64,000 nt of DNA from Geomesophilobacter sediminis (GTDB taxonomy: Bacteria > Desulfobacterota > Desulfuromonadia > Geobacterales > Geobacteraceae). How positions within the stretch are numbered: the first letter of the stretch is position 1; every line of letters begins with the position of its first letter. This document shows, one piece after another, positions 7,185 through 15,054 of the stretch. Where the stretch lies: NCBI RefSeq assembly GCF_016458275.1, contig NZ_JAEMHM010000008.1:124001-188000 (forward strand), read 5' to 3'. Below the pieces are notes generated by a model. It made no database searches. It had not been told where the DNA came from and was given only the letters and a program-made list of their open reading frames with translations. The position numbers and the translations under genes were made by a program.

Positions 7185-9404
7185 ATGCACTACTGGAAAA
7201 GGATCATTGGTGCACTTGTGGTGATGGGGCTACTGGCACTGGCTGGATGTCGTGGAGGTGGTGTTGGCGGTGGAGGCGGAGGCGCCTCAACGGTACCGGG
7301 CAGGCCAACGGGGATTAACGCAACACCGGGGTATGGTCAGGTAACTCTTGCCTGGACGCCAGTGTCAAACGCAACTTCTTATCACATTTACTGGTCTACG
7401 ACTCCTGGAGTGACCACAACTGCTTCCCAACTAGCGGCCGGGACCAATACCTATACCCACGGTGGACTGAGCAATGGGGCGAGTTATTACTACGTGGTTA
7501 CCGCGGTAAATGACGTTGGCGAATCCGCAGTTTCGGCCGAGATACGTGTTTCTCCCGCCGCGACCACAGCAGGGGGAACCTGGAGCCGGGCGGACAGTGG
7601 GTTGCCCAGTTATCCGGCAACCGTGATCGCCCTTGATCCGACTAACGGTCAGACTGTCTATGCGGTAACCCAAAATACGGTGTCGAAGTCTACCGATGGC
7701 GGCGGATCTTGGAGCACCGTTCTTTCCGGCAGATACGTGCGTTCTCTTGCCATTGACCCGAGCAATGGCCAGAAAATTTACGCTGGGACTGACCTCGGTG
7801 TAGTGATATCTGTCGACGGCGGCGCCACCTGGAGCGCAGCGGTCCCGCTTGACATTGCCAACGCACTGGCCATCGATCCGACCAATACTCAGACCATTTA
7901 CGCCGCAACCCCCTGGGGGGTGTCCAAGTCCACCAATGGCGGCGTGTCGTGGAATTCGATCAACAACGGGCTTCCCCCTCAAGTAATCAGTAACGGAATT
8001 CCTACGGCCAATCAGTTATCTCTGGCCATTGACCCGATTAACCGTCAGATCGTCTACAGCGGGACCGAACGGGGCGTCTATAAATCCACCAATGGCGGCG
8101 GTACTTGGAGCGCTGCCAACAGCGGGATGCCGGCTGTTACCGATGTCTACTCCCTGCGCATAGACCCGGGCAACAGTCAGACCATCTATGCCGGAACGAA
8201 CATCGGAGTGTTTAAATCGACCGATGCTGGCGGTACGTGGAGCGCAATCAATAGCGGAATAACCACTATGGTTGTTGGCGTCCTGGCCCTTGATCCGACC
8301 AACAGTCAAACCCTCTATGCCGGAACCCGGGATGGGGTGTTTAAATCTACCAACGGCGGCGGCACCTGGAACTCGGCCAACAGCGGTCTGGACAACACCA
8401 TGATTTTTTCCCTGGCCATCGACCCAACCAACGGCCAGAACATCTATGCCGGCTCTTTGGCTGGAGTATCCAAATCCACCGATGGGGGCGGCTCTTGGAG
8501 CACGGCCATCAGTGGGCTTCCCTGTGCCGGTGTCACCGCTTTTGCGATTGACCCGAGCAACAGCCGGACAATTTATGCCGGCACCGTGACGACCGGGGTG
8601 GCTAAATCCAGCGATGGCGGCAACACGTGGAGCATGAGTAACACCGGGATCCCCAATGAATTGGTGATGTCTCTAGCCATCGATTCAAACAGCAGCCAGA
8701 CCATTTATGCCGGGACAACCCACGGGGTGTTTAAGTCCGCCAACGGCGGCGCGACCTGGAGTGACGCCAATGGGGGAACCATCGCAGCGGATTCGTATGT
8801 CTACTCACTGCTCGTGGACCCAAAAAACAATGGGACCATCTACGCCGGAACAGATGCCGGGGTTTTCATGTCCACCGATGGCGGCAGTTCATGGGTGTAT
8901 CGTGGGAATATTGGCGGATCCCCGATTAACGCCCTGGCAGTCAGCTCGGCAAGTAGCCAGACTATCTATGCTGCAGCGAATTCAGGGCAGGTGTGCAAAT
9001 CCAGAGATGGGGGGAGCACGTGGGGGTGGAGTCAGCTTCTGCAGAACAAACCGGTCACTGCGCTGGCTGCCGACCCTACGAACAGCCAGACCGTCTATGC
9101 CGGGACATATTTTGACGGGGTATTTAAGTCAACCGATGGCGGCGACACATGGGTGGCCGTGAACATTGGGATTCCATCGAGCACCCATATTACATCTCTG
9201 GTCATTGACCCGCTGAACAGCCAGACCGTCTATGCCGGAACGGCGGCAGGCGGGGTGTTCGTATCCAACGATGGTGGGAGCAGTTGGAACACGGCCAATC
9301 TACCGACCGATATTGCGGTCTACTCTCTGGCACTGGATCCAACGAACCACAAGACCATGTATGTCGGGGGAGGAGCGGGTGTGTACAAAGGGCTATTCCC
9401 TTGA
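7185..9404 (+). CDS. Secreted lipoprotein with one Fn3 domain and 14 BNR/sortilin-type repeats
   Basis: A lipoprotein signal ends in LLALAGC, followed by a Gly-rich linker. Residues about 42-125 form a fibronectin type III domain (GYGQVTLAW ... YYYVVTAVNDVGES). The remainder is 14 repeats of about 45 residues with GVFKSTDGGGTWS and AIDPTNSQTIYAGT, the Asp-box/BNR pattern of WD40-like beta-propellers such as sortilin and sialidase-fold proteins. I chose ATG at 7185 because GGAG lies 5 bases before it; a GTG six bases upstream is possible. It is probably anchored to the outer membrane and binds or processes something outside the cell; no catalytic residues can be assigned. Confidence 0.85.
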   Translation: MHYWKRIIGALVVMGLLALAGCRGGGVGGGGGGASTVPGRPTGINATPGYGQVTLAWTPVSNATSYHIYWSTTPGVTTTASQLAAGTNTYTHGGLSNGASYYYVVTAVNDVGESAVSAEIRVSPAATTAGGTWSRADSGLPSYPATVIALDPTNGQTVYAVTQNTVSKSTDGGGSWSTVLSGRYVRSLAIDPSNGQKIYAGTDLGVVISVDGGATWSAAVPLDIANALAIDPTNTQTIYAATPWGVSKSTNGGVSWNSINNGLPPQVISNGIPTANQLSLAIDPINRQIVYSGTERGVYKSTNGGGTWSAANSGMPAVTDVYSLRIDPGNSQTIYAGTNIGVFKSTDAGGTWSAINSGITTMVVGVLALDPTNSQTLYAGTRDGVFKSTNGGGTWNSANSGLDNTMIFSLAIDPTNGQNIYAGSLAGVSKSTDGGGSWSTAISGLPCAGVTAFAIDPSNSRTIYAGTVTTGVAKSSDGGNTWSMSNTGIPNELVMSLAIDSNSSQTIYAGTTHGVFKSANGGATWSDANGGTIAADSYVYSLLVDPKNNGTIYAGTDAGVFMSTDGGSSWVYRGNIGGSPINALAVSSASSQTIYAAANSGQVCKSRDGGSTWGWSQLLQNKPVTALAADPTNSQTVYAGTYFDGVFKSTDGGDTWVAVNIGIPSSTHITSLVIDPLNSQTVYAGTAAGGVFVSNDGGSSWNTANLPTDIAVYSLALDPTNHKTMYVGGGAGVYKGLFP

Positions 9405-9510
9405 GGGACAGCCGCTTTTTGAAAATTGCCCCCGATTTTTGAACTGGGACGAAGAAATAGATACGGGGGACGCCCCTTACTCCCTGCTCCAACACATAAT
9501 TTCGCAGGGG

Positions 9511-9550
9511 GGTGGTGCCGGGGTGGTGCCTGGACGTGAAAAATCAGTTT
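9511..9550 (+). repeat. Mosaic copy of the GGTGGTGCC repeat
   Basis: This segment combines GCCGGGGTGGTGCCTGG, also found at 6697-6712, with GAAAAATCAGTTT, also found at 6756-6768. It ends directly before the ribosome binding site of the gene at 9562, so repeat insertion may have shaped the leader of that gene. Confidence 0.7.
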
Positions 9551-9561
9551 ATGGAGGGCGC

Positions 9562-10311
9562 ATGTATCGTTTAATCCTTGTTCTTCTATTATTGGTTGCC
9601 TTTGTTCCCCGACCTTCTTTCGGCGACGACAAAGTTGCAATTAATCCGACGTATCTTCCGGAAACGACTTATACTGTCAAACAGTCCTCGACAAACCAAA
9701 TCACGATGAGTCTCGATAATCCCTTCGGAGTTCCGGAAGAAATAAGGCTGAAATTTCCGGTCTCAATGGTAATTGATGACATCCGCGAGATGTCAGTTGT
9801 GACCGGAAAGATGACGGATGAGAAGAAATATCCGATCACCATACAGTTGAATAAAGGCATTCAGCTGTTGAAGCAAAATGATCTGGTAAAAAGCATCGAT
9901 GGCTCTCTTGGAAGGCTGGTAGGCATACGTGCTCATGGCACAAGTGACTTGGAGGGGAACCTCAGTCTGGTCAAATTGGATGGGAAAGAACTGTCCGAAG
10001 AGGAGCGGAAGATTGTGTTAGCAACTTTTGAAGCAGTCTCGAAAAGTATGAAATCAGTCAAAAGTGAACCAATCGGCATTGGCGAGAAAACGACGAAAAC
10101 CATGCCGTTGGAAATACCAATACCAGGAGTTATGAACCTGAGTATGGAGATGACAACGAACTATGAATTGGTTGATATTAAGGACGGAATCGCCGATTTT
10201 GTCACGACGTATACCTTTACCCTGGCCGCTTCCGATCAAGCAATCAAGATAGACGCGTCCGGAAAAGGCACAGGAAATATAATGTACGACGTGAAAAAAA
10301 GGTGCAGTTGA
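9562..10311 (+). CDS. Secreted protein of unknown function, reading frame broken at an A7 run
   Basis: The ATG follows GGAGG and begins a signal peptide (hydrophobic residues 4-17, cleavage near SFGDD). The 249-residue product is strand-rich and may belong to the DUF6263-like group, which I cannot confirm. At 10293-10299 an A7 run interrupts the frame: it ends KKRCS, whereas a -1 shift continues for about 35 codons as KKKVQLKSHDSMEID and onward to a TAG at 10415 in a plausible way. This could be a sequencing error, a recent mutation, or slippage producing two products. The gene lies inside the bracket of 36-bp direct repeats. Confidence 0.65.
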   Translation: MYRLILVLLLLVAFVPRPSFGDDKVAINPTYLPETTYTVKQSSTNQITMSLDNPFGVPEEIRLKFPVSMVIDDIREMSVVTGKMTDEKKYPITIQLNKGIQLLKQNDLVKSIDGSLGRLVGIRAHGTSDLEGNLSLVKLDGKELSEEERKIVLATFEAVSKSMKSVKSEPIGIGEKTTKTMPLEIPIPGVMNLSMEMTTNYELVDIKDGIADFVTTYTFTLAASDQAIKIDASGKGTGNIMYDVKKRCS

Positions 10312-10456
10312 AATCCCACGACAGTATGGAAATCGATATGACACTGCCACTGGATTCGGCAAATCTCCAGTTCACATCGAAAACCGAGGACTCCATGGTC
10401 ACAGAAGTTCGCTAGATGTCAAAGCACCTCCCTGCGCCAACGCTATCTGCAGATGA

Positions 10457-10492
10457 GGTAAGGTTTTGACGTGTTCACCACGACGAGGTCAG
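10457..10492 (+). repeat. 36-bp direct repeat, copy 2
   Basis: One mismatch from the copy at 6657-6692. The bases just after it (10493-10561) can be read as a short peptide (LTLSMEIPYKISNV) that vaguely resembles the frameshifted C-terminus of the preceding gene, so a duplicated tail may lie here. Confidence 0.85.
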
Positions 10493-10561
10493 AGAGAACT
10501 GTTGACGTTGAGTATGGAAATCCCTTACAAAATTAGTAATGTCATTCAGACCGAGGCGGAG

Positions 10562-11236
10562 ATGACGGTGTTTATTGAAAAATGGGCCAATGCCACGAAA
10601 GCTGCGGGGTCGCGGTGGCCGGCAATCGTCGCGTTTTTGGCTCTGGGTGGATTGTATGCGGCGCTGCCTTCATCATTGCTGCTCGGCGGTCAGCGCTGGC
10701 TTCTGCTGGTTCTGATTGCTGTGCTCATTGTGCCGATGCTCATCTCGCATTACCGAGGTGCCCATACTACCAACATGGTGCTGGGGTATCTCCTGAACGG
10801 CGTGGTGACGGCTGCCATGATCATTTCGTTGGGATTGCTGATCAGGGCCTTGCCGTTACATCTGGAAAAACCGCAGGAACTTCTGCAGTCTGCCGCCGCA
10901 CTATGGCTGTCTAACATCCTCGTGTTCGCCTCGTGGTACTGGCGCCTCGATGCCGGTGGACCGCACAAACGCGCGCAAAGAAGAGACCATCAGCGGGGAG
11001 CCTTTCTCTTCCCCCAGATGACCTTGCCGACGGAGAAAAAGCACGCCGCCGGCATCGAGGAGTGGACCCCCAACTTCATCGATTACCTCTTCCTGGCGTT
11101 CAATACTTCAACTGCCTTCTCTCCGACTGATGTTCCGGTCCTGTCGCGTTGGGCCAAGGTCCTGATGATGCTCCAGTCGATGATTTCATTGCTCGTCATT
11201 GCCCTGCTGGCGGCGCGGGCGGTCAACATCCTGTGA
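10562..11236 (+). CDS. Multi-pass inner membrane protein of unknown function
   Basis: About 224 residues with five or so hydrophobic segments (PAIVAFLALGGLYAALP, then LLLVLIAVLIVPMLI, a third around GYLLNGVVTAAMIISLG, a fourth near ALWLSNILVFASWYW, and the last near the C-terminus). The C-terminal part, FNTSTAFSPTDVPVLSRWAK followed by a helix, resembles the region after the pore loop of two-TM channel proteins and DUF1345-like proteins, but this is only a resemblance. The start is uncertain: the frame is open from 10466, and ATG at 10562 has GGAG directly against it. The upstream part of the frame falls in repeat DNA, so I exclude it. Confidence 0.6.
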   Translation: MTVFIEKWANATKAAGSRWPAIVAFLALGGLYAALPSSLLLGGQRWLLLVLIAVLIVPMLISHYRGAHTTNMVLGYLLNGVVTAAMIISLGLLIRALPLHLEKPQELLQSAAALWLSNILVFASWYWRLDAGGPHKRAQRRDHQRGAFLFPQMTLPTEKKHAAGIEEWTPNFIDYLFLAFNTSTAFSPTDVPVLSRWAKVLMMLQSMISLLVIALLAARAVNIL

Positions 11237-11251
11237 GTAGCAAGCGGGAAT

Positions 11252-11283
11252 GATGTCGCGTTTCGTACCTCAACGCGACCTAC
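11252..11283 (-). repeat. GTAGGTCGCGTTGAGG-type palindromic repeat
   Basis: GTCGCGTTTCGTACCTCAACGCGAC can fold on itself. Related copies lie at 11711-11740 (opposite orientation) and 19931-19960. The first two flank the gene at 11327-11710. Confidence 0.75.
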
Positions 11284-11326
11284 TGTCGTATCTTCCGGAC
11301 GAATCTCATACGAAAGGAGTTTTTCC

Positions 11327-11710
11327 ATGCGCTACATCAATACGGATCGGATTCTCGCCGCTCAGCTCACCACTCCGGCGGAAAATCCGCTGGTCGGGGA
11401 CGACACGCGCCTCATCGATGTCTGGTTCGACGGCAGTTCGGTGCAAAAGCAGCTCTTCAAAAAGGTGCACAAGACGGAGCAGGAGGCGATGGCCAAGGAT
11501 CTGGAGAACCGGGGCTTCATCCGCTCGGGTAACCTGCTCATCAATCCGCGGGGGGTGCTCTTTGCCGAGATGGAGCATGAGATCGTCGGCGGGCTGGTCA
11601 CGATCGGCTACCAGGACAACGGGAAACCGGTGGAGCTCAAGGTGGACAGCTCCGCGTTCAAGGATCTGTGCGAGCGGCTGGCGAAACAGAAGGGTTCGGT
11701 GGTTGGATAG
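11327..11710 (+). CDS. Conserved-looking hypothetical protein
   Basis: A soluble 127-residue protein beginning at an ATG with AAAGGAG at good distance. It has no signal peptide or membrane segment. The middle, VDVWFDGSSVQKQLFK-like in layout (DTRLIDVWFDGSSVQKQLF), and the ending DLCERLAKQKGSVVG give no recognisable family. Codon use looks like that of the surrounding core genes and the gene is bracketed by a pair of inverted GTCGCGTT repeats. I cannot assign a function. Confidence 0.7.
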   Translation: MRYINTDRILAAQLTTPAENPLVGDDTRLIDVWFDGSSVQKQLFKKVHKTEQEAMAKDLENRGFIRSGNLLINPRGVLFAEMEHEIVGGLVTIGYQDNGKPVELKVDSSAFKDLCERLAKQKGSVVG

Positions 11711-11740
11711 GTAGGTCGCGTTGAGGAACGTAACGCGACG
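11711..11740 (+). repeat. GTAGGTCGCGTTGAGG-type palindromic repeat
   Basis: Starts directly after the stop codon of the upstream gene and is inverted relative to the copy at 11252-11283. Bases 11741-11898 beyond it hold no gene, only a CCCCCTGTCCC/GGGGGGACAGG inverted repeat. Confidence 0.75.
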
Positions 11741-11898
11741 CTGCCGGGTTACGAGCTGGAAGAGATATTTCGGAGGTGTTTAAAAGAGCAAATCCCCCCC
11801 TGTCCCATACACCCTTTGCCAAGGGGGGACAGGAAGGGAATGGCCTTTCCTTGAATTCGAAAACGGAACGTGCCCAATCAAAGATTCTTTGTTCAGTG

Positions 11899-11936
11899 AA
11901 AAGGGGGATGCCGCTGGTGCGACATCCCCCCTTTCT
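11899..11936. terminator. Bidirectional rho-independent terminator downstream of dctA
   Basis: A stem of GGGGGATG with CATCCCCC (arms 11903-11910 and 11923-11930) flanked by AAAA on the left and TTTCTTT on the right. It can therefore end transcription on either strand. The likely user is the minus-strand transporter gene that stops at 11994. Confidence 0.75.
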
Positions 11937-11993
11937 TTGCGGTGCGGGTGCCGCCTCGGAGCGGCATCCTTCTTTCTGTCGTGCCGACTACGG

Positions 11994-13298
11994 CTATTCC
12001 GCTGCGGCTACCGGCAGGTCGAGGAGGGCGTCGTCCTCTTCGACCACTCCTTCCTCCAGGGCACCCTCCGGGGCAAGTCCACCCTCCCACTGGGCCACTA
12101 CCGCGGTGGCGATGGAGTTGCCGATCACGTTGGTCGCGGTGCGCCCCATGTCGAGGAACTGGTCGATTCCCATGATGAGCAGCAGCCCCGCCTCGGGGAG
12201 GTTGAACATCGGCAAGGTCGCGGCGACGACCACCAGGGAAGCGCGCGCCACGCCGGCCATCCCTTTGCTGGTGATCATCAGGACCAGGAGGATGGTGATC
12301 TGCTTGGTGATGGAGAGCTCGATGTTGAAGGCCTGGGCCACGAAGATGATGGCGAAGGCCTGGTAGATCATGGAGCCATCCAGGTTGAAGGAATACCCGA
12401 GCGGCAGCACGAACCCGGAAATCTTGTCGGAGACGCCGAACTTCTTGAGCTGCTCCAGGGTCTTCGGATAGGCGGCTTCGGAACTCGCGGTGGAGAAGGC
12501 GAGAAGCGTCGGCTCCTGGATCATCTTCAAAAGGCCGAAGAGCCGGCCGCGGAGCACCAGGTAGCCGCCAATAAAGAGCACGCTCCAAAGTACGGCGAGG
12601 GCGAGGTAGAAGCCGGTGATGAACTTGCCGTAGGTGATCAGGATGCCCAGTCCCTGCACGGTGATCACCGAGGCGATCGCGGCAAAGACCCCTGCCGGGG
12701 CGAACCACATGACGTAGTCGGTGACCCTCAGCATGATCTTGCCCAGCTCGTCCACGAACTTGAGGACGGTCTTACCCCCCTGTTCCTTGAAAGAGCCCGC
12801 GGCGAACCCGAAGAAGACGGAGAAGACCAGGATCTGCAGGATCTCGTTCTGTGCCATCGCGTCGAAAAAGCTTTTCGGGAAGACGTGGGTGATGAAGTCC
12901 TTGAGGTTGAGCGAGGAGGTCTTGAGGTTGGTGGCGGCGCCGGCGGCCGGAAGGGGGAGGTTCATGGCGTGCCCGGGCTGCAGCACGTCGACGAAGAGCA
13001 TGCCGATGAAAAGGGAGGCGAGGGAGGCGCAGAGAAACCAGAGCATGGCCTTGAGGCCGATGCGTCCCACCGCCTTGGAGTCGCCCATCCCGGCAATGCC
13101 GGACACCAGGGTGGCGAAGACCAGCGGACCGATGATCATCTTGATGAGCCGCAGGAAGATGTCGGTCACGATGTTGAAGTAGCCGGCGATTTCCTTGGCC
13201 GCGTCGGCGTTGGGCGCCGAAGCATTGCAGGCGTAGCCGACGGCGATCCCAAGCAGCATGCCGGCCATGATACACAGTGTCAGTTTGTTGGTTTTCAT
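11994..13298 (-). CDS. dctA: Dicarboxylate:cation symporter (DctA, DAACS family)
   Basis: A 434-residue integral membrane protein that should import C4-dicarboxylates (succinate, fumarate, malate) or related acids with protons or sodium. It shows the DAACS hallmarks: the serine-rich STASSEAAYPKTL hairpin, LPLGYSFNLDGSMIY and MITSKGMAGVARAS followed by IMGIDQFLDMGRTATNVIGN. I start at ATG 13298 (AAGGAGA upstream); the frame is open further but the extra residues are not family-like. The C-terminal tail is unusually acidic (EEGVVEEDDALLD). A sigma-54 promoter and operator-like boxes precede it, and the two-component genes encoded just upstream on the same strand very likely control it. Confidence 0.93.
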   Translation of the reverse strand: MKTNKLTLCIMAGMLLGIAVGYACNASAPNADAAKEIAGYFNIVTDIFLRLIKMIIGPLVFATLVSGIAGMGDSKAVGRIGLKAMLWFLCASLASLFIGMLFVDVLQPGHAMNLPLPAAGAATNLKTSSLNLKDFITHVFPKSFFDAMAQNEILQILVFSVFFGFAAGSFKEQGGKTVLKFVDELGKIMLRVTDYVMWFAPAGVFAAIASVITVQGLGILITYGKFITGFYLALAVLWSVLFIGGYLVLRGRLFGLLKMIQEPTLLAFSTASSEAAYPKTLEQLKKFGVSDKISGFVLPLGYSFNLDGSMIYQAFAIIFVAQAFNIELSITKQITILLVLMITSKGMAGVARASLVVVAATLPMFNLPEAGLLLIMGIDQFLDMGRTATNVIGNSIATAVVAQWEGGLAPEGALEEGVVEEDDALLDLPVAAAE

Positions 13299-13410
13299 CG
13301 GTGCGTCTCTCCTTCGGGGTGGGTATGAACGGACATCGGCGGAAGCGCCGGGAGGCGGGCCTCCGCCTGGATTGCATCGCTGCCTGCGGGCCCAAGGGCC
13401 AGCCACTTTC

Positions 13411-13426
13411 AGCAAACAGGGTGCCA
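13411..13426 (-). promoter_or_regulatory. Sigma-54 (-24/-12) promoter of dctA
   Basis: Read on the minus strand, TGGCACCCTGTTTGCT matches the consensus TGGCACG-N4-TTGCW in all but one position, with the GG and GC elements correctly spaced. It sits about 113 bases before the dctA start and downstream of the gene for a sigma-54-dependent regulator. Confidence 0.8.
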
Positions 13427-13504
13427 AACGGGGTCGAAACGGGTAAGTTGCTGGTTTTGGTGGGAAAAAGTGGGAAATATGCCCCCCGTGCGGAGGGCGG
13501 AAGG

Positions 13505-13512
13505 GTTATAAC
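13505..13512. promoter_or_regulatory. GTTATAAC box 1, putative activator site
   Basis: The palindrome GTTATAAC lies about 80 bases upstream of the dctA sigma-54 promoter. Its 14-base extension GGAAGGGTTATAAC is identical to the minus-strand reading of box 3. Confidence 0.5.
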
Positions 13513-13595
13513 CTGCGGGGCGGTCCGGCGGACAAGAGTGCGGAAAGGGGCGCTAAGGGGCGTTGATGCTGCTGCTTGGGCGATGGTTTCGGGAA

Positions 13596-13621
13596 GTTAT
13601 AACGCGTGCGGCGGTTATAAC
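13596..13621. promoter_or_regulatory. Paired GTTATAAC boxes 2 and 3, putative enhancer for the DctD-like regulator
   Basis: Two more exact GTTATAAC palindromes start at 13596 and 13614, 18 bases apart, and face each other as extended half-sites (GGAAGTTATAAC and its inverted partner ending CCCTTCC). Box 3 overlaps the stop codon of the regulator gene. Their position 170-200 bases upstream of a sigma-54 promoter is where enhancer sites for NtrC-type activators normally lie. Confidence 0.5.
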
Positions 13622-15054
13622 CCTTCCTCGCTTCTCCCGAGCTTCTTGAGCCGCTTGCTCAGGGCCGGCTGCGAGACCCCGATGAGCCGCGCGGCGATCG
13701 ACTGGTTGCCGCCGGTTCGCTGCATGGCCTCGGCGACCAGCAGGTCGATGATGTCGTGCAGCGCCGGGAGCGGCTCGCTCGCCACGAAGACGCTGCCCGG
13801 CGTGGCGGCCACCGCGCTCCGCTCGGCGGGGCTGAACCCCTGCTTGTCCATGGCGCGCTTGAAACTCTCCATGGAGAGCATCCGGTTTTCGTGCTGGGTC
13901 ATGGCGTCGTAGACCATGGAACGGAGCTCGCGCACGTTGCCCGGGAAGGGGTAGTTCCCCAAGAGGACGATGAGCTCCTTGGGGACGGTCGGCTTCTTTT
14001 TCCCCAGCTCGGCCGCGGCCTCGGCGAGGAAGTGCTCCAAAAGGACCGGGATGTCGGACGGCCGCTCCCGAAGCGCGGGGACGTGGACGTGGTGGGCGCA
14101 GAGCCGGTAGTAGAGGTCCTTGCGGAACTGCCCGCCCGCCTGCCGGGCCGCCAGGTCGTGGTGGGTGGCAACCACCACCCGCGCGTTCATCCGTTTGGGG
14201 AGGTCGCTCCCCAGCGGAAAATACTCCCCCTCCTGCAAAAGGCGCAGCAGTTTTACCTGGGACGGGATGCTCAGGTCGCCGATCTCATCCAGAAAGAGGG
14301 TCCCCTCGCCGGCCTGCTCGATCATGCCGCGCCGCGGCACCTCGGCGCCGGTGAAGGCGCCCCGGGTGTGGCCGAACAGGGTGTCGCTGAAGACGTTGTC
14401 ATCCAGCCCCGCGACGTTTACCGAGACGAGCTTCTCGCGGCTGTGGCTCAGCCGGTGGACGGTGCGGGCCACCAGCTCCTTCCCCACGCCGCTTTCCCCG
14501 GTGATCAGGATCGGCTGCGCGCTGCGCGCCACCGCCTCGATGTAACGGAAGATGGAGCGCATGGCGGGATCGACGGTGACGATGTCGGCGAAGACCTCCG
14601 GGTGGTCCAGACGGTCCGAGAGAAAGCGCGACTGCATCTCGCGGTTTTCGCGCTGCAATTCGATCATCCGGATCGCCCGCTGCACCCCCTGGACCAGGCG
14701 CTCCTCCTCCACCGTCTTGACGAAGAAGTCGAACCCGCCGCGCTTCATGCACTCCACCGCGGTCTCCACCTGGTTCAGGCCGGAGATGACGATCACCGGG
14801 ATTTCGGGATGCTGTTCCACGATCAGGGCGAGGAGTTCCTGCCCCGAGAGGTGGGGCATGTTGAGGTCGAGCAGCACCAGGCCGATGCCGCCTCCGGAAA
14901 GAATCCCGAGGACCTCGCGGCTGTCGCTGCAGCGCACGATGTTGCTGATGCCGCCGGAGAGGCCAAGCGTCATGCTGAGGCTCCTGAGCCAGGCCTCCTC
15001 GTCGTCGACCAGGAGGATGCCGAAGGATGGGTAGAGGTTTTCGATCACGAACAT
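13615..15054 (-). CDS. dctD: Sigma-54-dependent response regulator (DctD/NtrC type)
   Basis: A 479-residue activator: receiver domain (about 11-130, phospho-Asp near 63 in LVLLDLNMPHLSG), AAA+ domain (Walker A GESGVGKE near 185, the sigma-54 contact motif GAFTGA, Walker B FLDEIGDL) and a C-terminal Fis-type helix-turn-helix (NQSIAARLIGVSQPALSKRL). Its start overlaps the last 10 bases of the sensor kinase gene and has AAGGAG, so the two are co-translated. It should activate the sigma-54 promoter of the downstream transporter gene through the GTTATAAC boxes. Confidence 0.92.
   Translation of the reverse strand: MFVIENLYPSFGILLVDDEEAWLRSLSMTLGLSGGISNIVRCSDSREVLGILSGGGIGLVLLDLNMPHLSGQELLALIVEQHPEIPVIVISGLNQVETAVECMKRGGFDFFVKTVEEERLVQGVQRAIRMIELQRENREMQSRFLSDRLDHPEVFADIVTVDPAMRSIFRYIEAVARSAQPILITGESGVGKELVARTVHRLSHSREKLVSVNVAGLDDNVFSDTLFGHTRGAFTGAEVPRRGMIEQAGEGTLFLDEIGDLSIPSQVKLLRLLQEGEYFPLGSDLPKRMNARVVVATHHDLAARQAGGQFRKDLYYRLCAHHVHVPALRERPSDIPVLLEHFLAEAAAELGKKKPTVPKELIVLLGNYPFPGNVRELRSMVYDAMTQHENRMLSMESFKRAMDKQGFSPAERSAVAATPGSVFVASEPLPALHDIIDLLVAEAMQRTGGNQSIAARLIGVSQPALSKRLKKLGRSEEGL

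Noticed and set aside
9232-9561. Extension of the 9562 gene upstream into the end of the BNR gene
   Set aside because: It overlaps the BNR gene in another frame and crosses a repeat; the ATG at 9562 has a GGAGG and a signal peptide.
10466-10561. Upstream extension of the membrane protein at 10562
   Set aside because: The extra residues fall in repeat DNA and resemble a duplicated tail of the previous gene; kept only as a comment.
11889-13328. Plus-strand frame of 479 codons across the DctA gene
   Set aside because: Antisense shadow rich in Glu/Asp/Gly/His, no domain; DctA is unambiguous.
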